Shown piece after piece: positions 27,817 to 36,555 of a stretch of 64,000 bases of DNA. The DNA is from Carpediemonas membranifera (lineage: Eukaryota; Fornicata): contig JAHDYR010000020.1 of the NCBI GenBank assembly GCA_019828565.1, positions 62,001-126,000 of the forward strand, written 5' to 3'. The translations under genes and the position numbers were made by a program. Within the stretch, counting starts at the first letter, position 1, and each line of letters opens with the position of its first letter. A model generated the notes under the pieces. That model did no database searches, had not been told where the DNA came from, and was given only the letters and a program-made list of their open reading frames with translations.

Positions 27817-28942
27817 TAGCTTTTGACAGCTCGTGCAGAATAAGCCATACATGAGTTACATGGTGGTCATATAAATATGATTTTAAGCATGCTAGAGGCC
27901 TAAAGAGTGACAATCGGCCGTCTTCTTATGGTTAGGTGCGAACTGGGGGTCCTCCGTGGACAGTGGTGCCAAAGGCCTGTCCGGCTTCTGTGCGAGCCGA
28001 ACACCAGGTCCAGGTGGCGCGCTTCGATCGAGTGCGGAGTGGGACGAACCCAAGGCTGTCAGCAGTCCCCTCTGCCGTCTCATCGCACGGTCCCCTCATC
28101 AAGGCCATTCTCTGGCAGAGTTCATCCTCCCTGAACCACCTCGCCATGACCCTCTCCGCGGCGTCCAGGGGTCTGGCCGTCAGGTCGGTCTCGTCAATGT
28201 GTGGACGGCTGTCATGCACCGCTTAAAGGGCCACATGATACCGAACTTGCCTTTCCGACTTCAAGGTTTGCCACTTCTGTACAAAACTGCACCGAGTTAC
28301 AATCTCACTCCGGTGCTTCATGTAGACGTCCATACACTATTCACCGCTCACTGGAACACTATATCAGGCATCTGTTCGCATGGTCTGGAGACGTCTACGT
28401 CCGCTGGAATTGGTTAAGATTGCTGGGAAAAACGACCAGTCACCCAACCCTGCGTCCACGTTCATTCATCAGCGGCCCTGACCAGTATACCCTCGTTGTT
28501 ACTTTTGGCCACAAGCGAACCCGCCTTACTCCATGACCCACACGACTGTGGCCAAGTCATCTTTCCCAACTTGCACCATTCCGTATGCATCCAAAGGCGG
28601 TAACTCTCCCCGCCATTGCGCCGTGCTAGCCACGCGGAGATGAACAACACAACAGTGACAGACACCAGCATGCCGACTCGACGCCGGCCCCTGCTCGCCG
28701 TCACAGTCCGCCTTCCCCAGCTATCTGTGCCGGGCCGACAAGACCGGCTTCTCCCTCCGCTCACGCCCGAAAGCTCCAACCGCAACGGCCAGGTCAGCCC
28801 CGGATGGAAGGAAACTGCCTCATGACAATTTTGGTAACTTCATGTTCCGGAACTGGCCTGGTCAGGGGTACCAGATGGCCAAGCATCGCTCGGCCGAGAT
28901 GTTGGCGTGTGGGTGAGCCATATTAACTGCTTTAATTGTTGT
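27817..28942. other. 1.1-kb interval without a recognised gene
   Basis: A minus-strand frame at 27932-28219 (from VHDSRPHIDETDLTARPLDA) has gene-like, GC-rich third positions and lies just after a CCCTTTAAG stretch, but I recognise no domain and it has no in-frame ATG near its start. It could be an exon or a decayed gene. A second frame at 28462-28785 has one hydrophobic stretch and no other support. Confidence 0.4.
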
Positions 28943-29893
28943 TTACTCAAATTCCTGGAGGTAGGCACCGGCGTCAAGGGCGGCCTTGCAACCCATGCCG
29001 GCAGCCGTGATGGCCTGGCGATACTGACTGTCAGTGACATCACCAGCGGCAAAGACGCCAGGCAGGCTAGTCTTTGTAGTGACGCCCTCGACAAGAACGA
29101 AGCCGTGCGCGTCCAGAGCCACCTGATCCTTGACGAGGTCGACATTAGGGACGTGCCCGATGGCTACGAAGATGTTATCGCACTCGACCTCCTTCTTCGA
29201 CCCGTCCACAGTCGAGGTGAGCTCAACGCCGACAACATGATCATCGCCCTTGATGTCGCTGACGACGGCATTCCACTCGAAAGAGATCTTAGGGTTAGCC
29301 CGTGCTCTGGCGTCCATGATCTTCGAGGCGCGGAGCTGGTCTCTGCGGTGGACGATGATGACGTGGCTGGCGAACTTAGTGAGGAACAGGGCTTCCGTGA
29401 TGGCCGAGTCGCCCCCGCCCACCACGACCACGCGCTTGTCGCGGCAGAGGGCGGCGTCACAGGTGGCGCAGTAAGAGACGCCCTTATTGTTGAGACGGGT
29501 CTCGGCCTCGATGCCGATGTGGCGGTGGGAGCAGCCGGTGCTGAGAATCACAACCTTGGATCGGTACTCCTGGTCACCGACCATGACGATGTGCTCGCCG
29601 CCGGGGACGTTGGTGAGCTTGAGCTCGGTGACAGTTTCCCAGAGGGTCTCGGCGCCAAAGTGCTCGGCCTGCTGCTGCATCTTCTCCATCAGTTCCCAGC
29701 CACCGATGCCGACGTTTCCTTCAGCATCAATCGTGCTTGGGAAGTTCTCAATCTGATCAGTGGTTGCGATGAGGCCGCCAAAAGCTTGCCCGGTGATGAC
29801 AAGAGGCTTCATGTTCGCTCTTGCGAGGTAAAGCGCGGCTGTGTATCCAGCAGGGCCGGATCCTACGATAATAGCGTCTTTCGTCTGAGACAT
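28943..29893 (-). CDS. Thioredoxin reductase (low-molecular-weight type)
   Basis: The 316-residue flavoprotein has the N-terminal FAD-binding motif GSGPAGYTAALY, the redox-active CATC in GVSYCATCDAALC, the NADPH-binding motif GGGDSAITEALF and the C-terminal FAD motif GVFAAGDVTDSQYRQAITAA. This is the bacterial/fungal/plant/protist-type thioredoxin reductase, not the selenoenzyme of animals. It transfers electrons from NADPH to thioredoxin for peroxide and disulfide reduction. No targeting peptide is visible, so a cytosolic site is likely. Length is standard. Confidence 0.95.
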   Translation of the reverse strand: MSQTKDAIIVGSGPAGYTAALYLARANMKPLVITGQAFGGLIATTDQIENFPSTIDAEGNVGIGGWELMEKMQQQAEHFGAETLWETVTELKLTNVPGGEHIVMVGDQEYRSKVVILSTGCSHRHIGIEAETRLNNKGVSYCATCDAALCRDKRVVVVGGGDSAITEALFLTKFASHVIIVHRRDQLRASKIMDARARANPKISFEWNAVVSDIKGDDHVVGVELTSTVDGSKKEVECDNIFVAIGHVPNVDLVKDQVALDAHGFVLVEGVTTKTSLPGVFAAGDVTDSQYRQAITAAGMGCKAALDAGAYLQEFE

Positions 29894-30243
29894 CTGTGGT
29901 CTTCTTGTTGTTTGTTTGTTGCTTCTGAGTCGAGGCAGTCGTTAGATCAGATCAATCTCCCAGGGCACTCCCGGGTGATCGCCCAAGACAGTGTTGGTTG
30001 CGGCGGTGTATGTGCTGTATATCGTGCCTAATGATACAGTGAGTGTCGGCGTGCCTCAGATCATTTCATATTCCTAGATATGCAGTCAAAACGCCAATAC
30101 AGTCCGCAGACCCAGACTTTACCGACAGACGGCAGCGGGATTATGCCAGATGACGACCGCGCTGCTCCACATGCCGGCAGCCACCTCAGGATGAACACCA
30201 TGCCATCTGGCCCAAGTGTAAGAGTCAGAGCCTAGAGTACACT
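29894..30243. other. Intergenic, no gene seen
   Basis: About 350 bp between the thioredoxin reductase start and the zinc-finger gene stop; no motif recognised. Confidence 0.6.
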
Positions 30244-31209
30244 TTATCTCGGTGACCCGGACTGCCCCACGTTGACGCCCACCAGCCCCATGTCCAGGGC
30301 CGGTACGTCTAACGCGGACCTGGGCTGGGGCGGCGGGTCCGCAGCTAATGGCCCGCTTCCTAACCCAGCGAGGTCGAGAGCAAAGGCCGCAACTATCTCG
30401 GCAGCCATCTCCTCATTACGGCGCATTTCCTCCTCCATCTCCGGGGTCATGGTCTTGGTCTCCGTTTTCACCCTCAACGCGATGTCGTTCTCGAGGTCGC
30501 GCCTCCGGACGTTCCGCTTCACCGCCACACCCGACTCCTCCGCCTGCTGCTCTCTGAGCTGCAGTATAAAGTCCTCGACTGCCCTGGAGTCGATGTTGTG
30601 GACTGACCGGAGCAGGTGCTGCTTCATGTGGCTGATGAGGCCGCATCGGTAGGTGCAGTCCGGCACTGGGCACAGGAACCCCTTGCGGTGCACCATCTTC
30701 TTGTGGCGGCCCAGGTTCTCGAACATCCGCCCGCATTCCTCGCACCAAAACCGCCCCTTCGCGTTGGGGGGGACCTTCTCGGGGTGGTGAGCCGCGTAGT
30801 GGCGACACAACTCATAAATCGGACGCTGGCATATGTCACACCAGTACTTCTTCCTCTGCTCCGCCGACAGGGTCTCGGGGTGGTATGCGATGATGTGCCG
30901 CACAAGTCTGGGTGAGGGGGCGCGTTGGGACAAACACGTTGGGGAGATGGGCCGCGTAGTCGCCGCAGAAGGGGCAGATGAGGTGCTTATGGTTGTCTGT
31001 GCTGCGCATGTGGGCCATCATCTCTTCGTAGGAGTCGAAGCCCTTCCCGCAATACCTGCATGACTAAGATTCGGGGGAAACAAACTGATGGATGCAAACA
31101 ACCTTGCCATGCTCCTGTTCTACGTGTATATCGCGAGCTCCTGGATGAGAAAGGGAGGAATCTGACAAACCTTTGCTTTGGAAACGCATCCCACACTCTT
31201 CCATGCCAT
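30244..31209 (-). CDS. Multi-C2H2 zinc-finger protein with a 28-nt intron
   Basis: Three exons: 31171-31209, 30936-31063 and 30244-30907. Intron 1 is 107 nt (GTTTGT..ATCTTAG) and intron 2 only 28 nt (GTTTGT..CACCCAG). Splicing gives 276 residues and restores a finger that is cut by intron 2. Five Cys/His modules follow one another: CRYCGKGFDSYEEMMAH, CPFCGDYAAHLPN..H, CDICQRPIYELCRH, CEECGRMFENLGRH and CPVPDCTYRCGLISH. Then come a helical segment and a Pro/Gly-rich tail. It is probably nuclear and may bind nucleic acid; I do not know the family. A TATA-like GGTATATAAGTGC in gene sense lies 55 nt upstream of the ATG. Confidence 0.82.
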
Positions 31210-31263
31210 CTGGACGGCAATCTCCTTTTGATCGCCCTGATGGCCCACTTGAGACCAAGCAGC

Positions 31264-31276
31264 GGCACTTATATAC
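31264..31276. promoter_or_regulatory. Promoter-like element upstream of the zinc-finger gene
   Basis: Plus strand GCACTTATATACC (gene sense GGTATATAAGTGC), about 55 nt upstream of the ATG. It combines a TATA-like core with the GTGC flank seen at other genes. Confidence 0.5.
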
Positions 31277-31764
31277 CGCTCTTCCTCCCATTATGATATG
31301 TTATCACCGCTCGCTTCTGGGACTTCGAAGTCGTTCTCAGTCACTGCCGCGGGAAATGGCGAGGGTCAACGGCCGTCTTTGACACGCCAAGAACACCTTC
31401 ATTTCGCCCGCAATAATGGTTCCGGGTCGATTTGTTTGCTTTCCCATCTTCAACCAAATTTAGAGATGTTTAGATTATCTCGACCTCGTGTTTCAAGATA
31501 CTGTTGGCGTCTCCTGTAAAACTTCAGTACTTGACGAATTCACACATGAAGCTCTCGGGTTGACCGATTCTAACCGTCAAGGTCGAGTTGATGATGTCAT
31601 ACTAGAATGACACCTCTCGTGATATTTGGATCGATCGTCGAATCTTTCAGCAGGGTAGCGCCAGACCGCAGTACAAGAGGCCCTGACCCTTCAAGGGCAG
31701 TCGAACGACTGTCTATGGGCGTGCACATGTCCGAGTCACGGACGGCAGATCATGCTAGCGAAAT
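31277..31764. other. Intergenic, no gene seen
   Basis: About 490 bp between the zinc-finger gene promoter and the proteasome gene stop, AT-richer than genes. The plus-strand frame starting at 31607 is the antisense shadow of the proteasome gene. Confidence 0.6.
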
Positions 31765-32515
31765 TTACTCCAGCCCGTCGAGCTGCTCGGTCACCTCGGC
31801 GTCGGTCATCATCCGGAAGAAGCCATCCTCCGTCGAGATGATGCCGACCTCACAGTGCTCCGCCTTCAACAGGCCGTCGAACACCTCCTTCAGCGAGAGC
31901 AATGCGATCTTCACCGCGTCGTCAAGGCTTATATCTGGCGTTACGCGCTTCTCCAGGAACGTCTTGCAAGTCCTTGAGTTCTTCCCGATCGCCGTCGCCT
32001 TCCAGCGGATGGACGACCCGGAGGGGTCCACCTGCCACAGCGAGGGCCCAGCAGGGTCCACGCCGCCGACGAGGAGGGAGCATCCGAAGGGCCGGACCCC
32101 GCCGCTCTGGGTGTAGGACTGCATCTTGGCGGTGAGATCCTTGGCCACGGTGTCGACGCCGGGGTTTTCGCCGAATTGCCGACGGTATACCTCGCCGTTC
32201 TTGCGTCCGCTACGAACGAGGACGGCTGAGTCGGCGCCAATGCCGCTGTATACGCAGCCGACGTTGTCTGCGAGGATTTGAACCTTCTTGATGCTGTCCT
32301 TGTCGATGAGCGCAGACTTGAGCTTCTTTTCGGACACTAATACAATACCGTCGTGTGCTGTGTGAGATTTCTGCCGCTAAATACACACATTTGATGCCAA
32401 TAGAGGTACTTCCATTGTTCACGGCTGCAAGCGCGTGATCAATCTGGCCAAGCTTGCCAGAAGGAGAAAATGTCGTCAGGGAGAAACTATAGCGATCAGA
32501 ATCGAAGCCGCTCAT
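31765..32515 (-). CDS. PSMA2: 20S proteasome alpha-2 subunit
   Basis: Exon 1 (32389-32515) encodes [20 protein letters not shown] followed by [14 protein letters not shown], the alpha-subunit N-terminal signature. Exon 2 (31765-32336) continues with [38 protein letters not shown] and [11 protein letters not shown]. The intron of 52 nt has donor GTGTGT and acceptor TATTAG. The closest type is alpha-2. Compared with animal PSMA2 about eight residues are missing at the splice junction (after GIK), so the exact exon edges may be slightly different. It forms part of the outer ring of the 20S core particle. The start ATG gives [10 protein letters not shown]. Confidence 0.93.
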
Positions 32516-32890
32516 GCTTTCAAATGGGCGTTATCGATCAATCGAGTCGTTTGACAACGGGAAATGAACTCGTCAAACTGCCAAGACGAACCGACACGCG
32601 TTCTACACAGCTTCCTGACCTACGACACACCCGAAGCCCGACTCTGGCCATCACCGACTCGAAACCCTCTCGCTGTCTCGAGAGTCTGCCTCAACTGAAA
32701 GGCCTTCCTCGCCACAGGAGGCAGAGTCACACGCAGAGTGGTTGGTTGTTTCACACGTCAGAACTTGATCCTTATCGTTGCCCGTCGGAGTCCAGGAGTC
32801 CTCGAATATGTTCGGGAAAATGAAGGAAGAACCTACCAGGTACACGCGACAATTTCTCCGGGTAAAGTTTATGACGGACGACATGCCACC
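32516..32890. other. Intergenic, no gene seen
   Basis: About 375 bp between PSMA2 and the TIM44-like gene; open frames on both strands are short and without motifs. Confidence 0.6.
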
Positions 32891-33817
32891 CTATTCCTCC
32901 TTGTTCGCAACGTAGTCCACCGTCTCCGCGTGTATGTCGGTGAGCATCCACCGCACCTCCTCCTTGGCGTCGCCCTCAGTCAGGTCGACCCACTGCCCCT
33001 TCTCGGGGGAGATCGTGGCCGTGTACGTGTAGTCGCGGCCCTTCTTACTCCCATGGAGACAGTGGCCCCGGGGGTCGTTGACCCGGAAGAAGTGGCTCAG
33101 AGTGAAGTTCACGGTCAGCGTGGGCCTGTCGTCGCCGCCAACGCGGGCCAGGTCAGTCGTGCCGATACGGTAAGTGCGCCCTTGTACGCTGAGGTGCTTG
33201 TCTCGCTGCTCCTTCAAGCCTTGCAGAAGAATAGACAAAGCTCCGTCGGCACAGCACTCACGGAGCGTCGCCACGTCGTTCATGAAGTACGCTTCCATGA
33301 TCTGGGCGACAAACTGCGGGATCCACGCGGACACGAGGCCGACGTTGATACCAAGTTCCGTGCCCTTGCCCCACTGACTGTTACCGAGCTTGAGCCATCC
33401 CTCATTGTCGTCTTGATCGTAGAGAAACCGATCAAAGAAGAACCCGACGATCGGGGTCAGCGAGAGGGCCTTGTAGAGGCGTCTGCGTGCGGGAGAGAGC
33501 CCAGGGGTGTATGTACGGCCGACAGCGACAAGGGGGCCCGCTTTGTATGCAATGGCGCTATGTTCAGGTGCATCCTCGGCAGTAAAAACCTCCTCTTCTT
33601 CGTCAGGGACGTCCAAATCAACGTTTTCTAGTGAGAGCTGCGCAAACGGCTCAAATTCTGGTTCAATAACGTTAGATATAGTGTTTGTAAGCTTAAAAAA
33701 CGACGAAGAGATGCTATCAGCAAACAACGCTGTCGAAAAGTGTCTATAGGCCACAGTATTCAGCATTCTGTCATGGACCATACATGACGGGCTCATAAAC
33801 CATAAATGGAGCATCAT
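32891..33817 (-). CDS. TIM44-like domain protein, probable organelle matrix protein
   Basis: The C-terminal ~200 residues have the TIM44-like layout: IMEAYFMNDVATLRECCADG, then LSILLQGLKEQRDKHLS, then a cone-like beta sheet region with VNFTLSHFFRVNDPRG. In mitochondria TIM44 tethers Hsp70 to the import channel; a related domain occurs in ribosomal protein mL45. Length (about 300) and domain position fit either. The N-terminus from MLNTVAYRHFSTALF is rich in hydroxylated and basic residues, lacks acidic ones and resembles a mitochondrial presequence. An in-frame stretch upstream begins at ATG 33817 and looks hydrophobic; the true start may be the internal Met at about 33766. If right, it supports a protein-importing mitochondrion-related organelle. 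Confidence 0.65.
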   Translation of the reverse strand: MMLHLWFMSPSCMVHDRMLNTVAYRHFSTALFADSISSSFFKLTNTISNVIEPEFEPFAQLSLENVDLDVPDEEEEVFTAEDAPEHSAIAYKAGPLVAVGRTYTPGLSPARRRLYKALSLTPIVGFFFDRFLYDQDDNEGWLKLGNSQWGKGTELGINVGLVSAWIPQFVAQIMEAYFMNDVATLRECCADGALSILLQGLKEQRDKHLSVQGRTYRIGTTDLARVGGDDRPTLTVNFTLSHFFRVNDPRGHCLHGSKKGRDYTYTATISPEKGQWVDLTEGDAKEEVRWMLTDIHAETVDYVANKEE

Positions 33818-33998
33818 CGCAGTCACAATCCAATACAATGTCAGAGTGTGTCAACAGCTCCAACCTCGTCGTCAGCGGGAACAATAGCTGCTCTTATCGT
33901 CTTTACGGTACAGCAGATACAAACCCAGTGAAGTTCAATGGTATAACACAGCAGCTGTACATAGCCTATCATATATATAGCCTTATATATATAGCCTA

Positions 33999-34580
33999 TC
34001 ACTCAGCCCACGCCTTCTTGCACACGGCCTGGAACACGGCGGTGAACATGTCGGCCACACCCTCGCCGCTCTTCGCTGAGGCCTCAAAGAACGCAAAGCC
34101 ATTGGTTTCAGCCAGCCGCTTGCCCTCGTCGGTGGAGATGGCTCTAGTCTTGTCAGTCTTTGTACCAACGAGGACGATGGTCGAGCGTGCCTGGTCGAAG
34201 CCGCATTCAACCGCTTCGGTCAACCACTTGCCGATATTGGAGAAGGACTGGCGGTTGGAGATGTCGTAGATGACTATGATGCACTGGCTGTCGCTGTAGA
34301 ATTCGTTCCTGATCTCGAGATACTGTGGATGGCCTGAGACGTCCCAGAAGTTCACCTTGACGGACTTTCCTGCCACACGGACTTCCCGAACACCATAATC
34401 TATTCCTATCGTCGAGATGTACTTCTCAAGGAAGCGGCCTTCACAGAAACGCTTGATGAGGCATGATTTTCCGACCCCTGGGTCCCCGAGTGCCATGATC
34501 TTCACACGATTGACCGATTCTGGCATCATGGAAGAAAGATCTGGCATCTTTCGCTGGATAGGCTTGAACAGGCTCTCCAT
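33999..34580 (-). CDS. RJL-family (Rab/RBJ-like) small GTPase
   Basis: The 193-residue GTPase has the P-loop GDPGVGKS, the switch I region STIGIDYGV, switch II WDVSGHPQYLEIRNEFY, the NKxD-like GTKTDKT and the SAK-like motif EASAKSG. The residue after Gly in switch II is His instead of the catalytic Gln, as in the RJL/DNAJC27 group, and RNEFY after it is typical of that group. The carboxy-terminal J domain found in many RJL proteins is missing, and no C-terminal prenylation Cys is present (ends KKAWAE). The RJL group has been linked to flagellated eukaryotes. It is probably GTP-hydrolysis-impaired and soluble. Confidence 0.85.
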   Translation of the reverse strand: MESLFKPIQRKMPDLSSMMPESVNRVKIMALGDPGVGKSCLIKRFCEGRFLEKYISTIGIDYGVREVRVAGKSVKVNFWDVSGHPQYLEIRNEFYSDSQCIIVIYDISNRQSFSNIGKWLTEAVECGFDQARSTIVLVGTKTDKTRAISTDEGKRLAETNGFAFFEASAKSGEGVADMFTAVFQAVCKKAWAE

Positions 34581-34604
34581 CTCCTCCGAAAAAGGCTTTC
34601 TGTT

Positions 34605-34616
34605 GCGCAGTATAAC
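34605..34616. promoter_or_regulatory. Promoter-like element upstream of the RJL GTPase
   Basis: GCGCAGTATAAC on the plus strand, 25 nt upstream of the ATG; a one-base-shorter version of the element at BuGZ and thymidine kinase. Confidence 0.55.
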
Positions 34617-35098
34617 GTGAGGATCTGGTCCATCCGCCAGCCATCACCAGCATTGAACGGCCCTGAGTGCCGTTATAGGCCGTCCTGCTGTCTTCATAGA
34701 GGCCTTCTCCCACACTACCCTCGGCGAGGTGATCCTGGCACCTTACCCTGGCCCAGGCCCTGGACGCTCCGGTCATGGATGCACAATAACGACATCGCCC
34801 TCATCGAGGTAAGGTAAGGTTACAGCAGCTGAATGTGACGCGTTGTACAGCTGGAGCATAGAAGAAAGACAGTTACCGTTATTAAGGCCGCCCCATCATT
34901 GAAGCCCTCAACCCGCGTTTATAACAAGGATAAGACTGATGACCGGGTTATCTCCCCCCTTTACGAACTTGTGAACTTGGTCGAATTGAATTGGCTCCCC
35001 AAATCACCGCGTAGATAGTTTGGGCGATGGCCAATTGGTCACGTGCGATATCAGTCAGCTGTATGAATGAGCTGATGGGCCGACATAGACATAACGGC
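34617..35098. other. Intergenic, no gene seen
   Basis: About 480 bp; only short open frames, and the sequence becomes AT-rich near 34,920-35,030. Confidence 0.6.
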
Positions 35099-35404
35099 TC
35101 AGTGCATGCTAGCCTGGATCATGCGAGCCACTGCACGCTTCGTTTCACGCCCAGCGCTCATATGGAGGTCGCTCGAGAGGCATTTGACGTCATCGTCGAC
35201 TTTGATGGATACAAGACCCTCTGCAGTGATACTTCGAAGTTCCATGTATGCCTTCTTGCACTCGTCGGCAAACTGCCTATCCAAATCCGGCATTTCGGGG
35301 AAGCTGTCCATGTTCTCGCACAACGCGGCATTATCTAGAATATATGAACGAAAACCCAGCGTCTTCGGAACCTCTTTAGTCGGCTCCAATGACTCAAAGC
35401 TCAT
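35099..35404 (-). CDS. Small protein of unknown function (101 aa)
   Basis: The frame starts MSFESLEPTKEVPKTLGFRS and ends near AVARMIQASMH. It is charged, mostly helical, without membrane segments. I do not recognise it. Support for a real gene is a promoter-like ATAAACTGCAC 39 nt upstream and a spacing to neighbours like that of other genes. Confidence 0.55.
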   Translation of the reverse strand: MSFESLEPTKEVPKTLGFRSYILDNAALCENMDSFPEMPDLDRQFADECKKAYMELRSITAEGLVSIKVDDDVKCLSSDLHMSAGRETKRAVARMIQASMH

Positions 35405-35442
35405 GAATGCGGCAATCGCTCACTGCACCGATAATCGTGCGC

Positions 35443-35453
35443 ATAAACTGCAC
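35443..35453. promoter_or_regulatory. Promoter-like element upstream of the 101-aa gene
   Basis: ATAAACTGCAC on the plus strand; identical to the elements at the coiled-coil gene and HMG-CoA synthase. Confidence 0.5.
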
Positions 35454-35685
35454 GTCCAGAAGTGGATTTAACATGATGCAGTCACAAACATCACATAACA
35501 TAACAGTCGTGGCTGATGTGGGAGACATGCATGGCCTGCTAAGCACCAGAATGTGCCCACACCGACGCGCCGGTGGGGCATCGCCCGACCGTGTCGGGGG
35601 CCGCGCTGTGGTTGTTCCGGTAGCCTGGTAGTTCCGTGCAAAGAAGAATCTGTCCATGTGACGGAGTGTTGGGAATAACAGCCCA

Positions 35686-36357
35686 TCACTTATGGCTGAG
35701 CATGTCGATGAGCCCCCTCTGCTCCTGGGCCAGTCTCGTCAGCTCAGTGAGACTCGTCTTCAGTCTCTTGACCTCGGCCTTGGCCTTTCTCAACGCCTCC
35801 TTGGTCGGCTGTCTGGCGTTTTGCCTCGCCTTGAGCATGGCTGCCACCCTGTCCCTGTCCCGCCTGAGCTCGCGGCCGGTCTCTCTCTCCACGTCAAGCT
35901 GGGACCTCAGCTGCCTCACAGTCGCCTCAAGGTTCCTGATGTGGTGCTCATCGAACCTTGGCGCCGGGGACCTGCTCCGGGACCGACGGCGACGGCCCAT
36001 GGGAGGGCGGGATGGTGTGGATGGTTTGCTTGGGGTCTTGGACTTCTTGTCCGCTCTCTCCACGTCTGTTTTGATCTTGGCGAGGTGGGCCTGGAGTGAG
36101 GCGAGCTGGGCATCAAAGTCGGACGACATGTGGTCTCCAAACTGCTCGAGTGCGGGAATTTCTTCATCCAGAGCTGATTCGTCAACAGAGAATGCATAGG
36201 AGGAGAGAACGGAGGATTCGTCGATCGAGACGTCCGAACCGGGGCTCGAAGCTGATGGTGAATGAAATGAGACGCCGGGAGCAGAATTTCTGACCGATTC
36301 TCCAAATTCACCTAGTTTTTGATCCAGAAGACTGTTCAATCTCGCGCGAATGTCCAT
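35686..36357 (-). CDS. Coiled-coil protein with an arginine/serine-rich linker, unknown
   Basis: Starting at the ATG giving MDIRARLNSLLDQKL, the 223-residue protein has a Ser-rich N-terminal third, a short coiled coil, a basic linker (MGRRRRSRSRSPAPRFD) and a C-terminal coiled coil (RNLEATVRQLRSQLDVERE to LTELTRLAQEQRGLIDMLS). No family recognised. A promoter-like GTGCAGTTTAT (plus strand) lies 28 nt upstream. Confidence 0.75.
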   Translation of the reverse strand: MDIRARLNSLLDQKLGEFGESVRNSAPGVSFHSPSASSPGSDVSIDESSVLSSYAFSVDESALDEEIPALEQFGDHMSSDFDAQLASLQAHLAKIKTDVERADKKSKTPSKPSTPSRPPMGRRRRSRSRSPAPRFDEHHIRNLEATVRQLRSQLDVERETGRELRRDRDRVAAMLKARQNARQPTKEALRKAKAEVKRLKTSLTELTRLAQEQRGLIDMLSHK

Positions 36358-36384
36358 GGTCACCGTTGTCCGCCGTCTTTCTAG

Positions 36385-36395
36385 GTGCAGTTTAT
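36385..36395. promoter_or_regulatory. Promoter-like element upstream of the Arg/Ser coiled-coil gene
   Basis: Plus strand GTGCAGTTTAT, gene sense ATAAACTGCAC; the opposite orientation to the HMG-CoA synthase element relative to its gene. Confidence 0.55.
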
Positions 36396-36555
36396 GCAGA
36401 AATTTTCTTGTCTGTTTCAGCCCTCTCGTCGGAGCACACGCGGCAGTGCATGCCTAGCCTGCTCGTTCGATTGATAAATACGTCAAAATCTCCCCCCTCA
36501 TCATCAGCAGAACAATGACTATTGCGAAAGAGACACATTACCACCAGCCCTTTAC

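Noticed and set aside
27932-28083. Segment RHLDLVFGS resembling catalase-peroxidase
   Set aside because: Only a few residues match in an alternative frame and no heme or catalytic motif is near.
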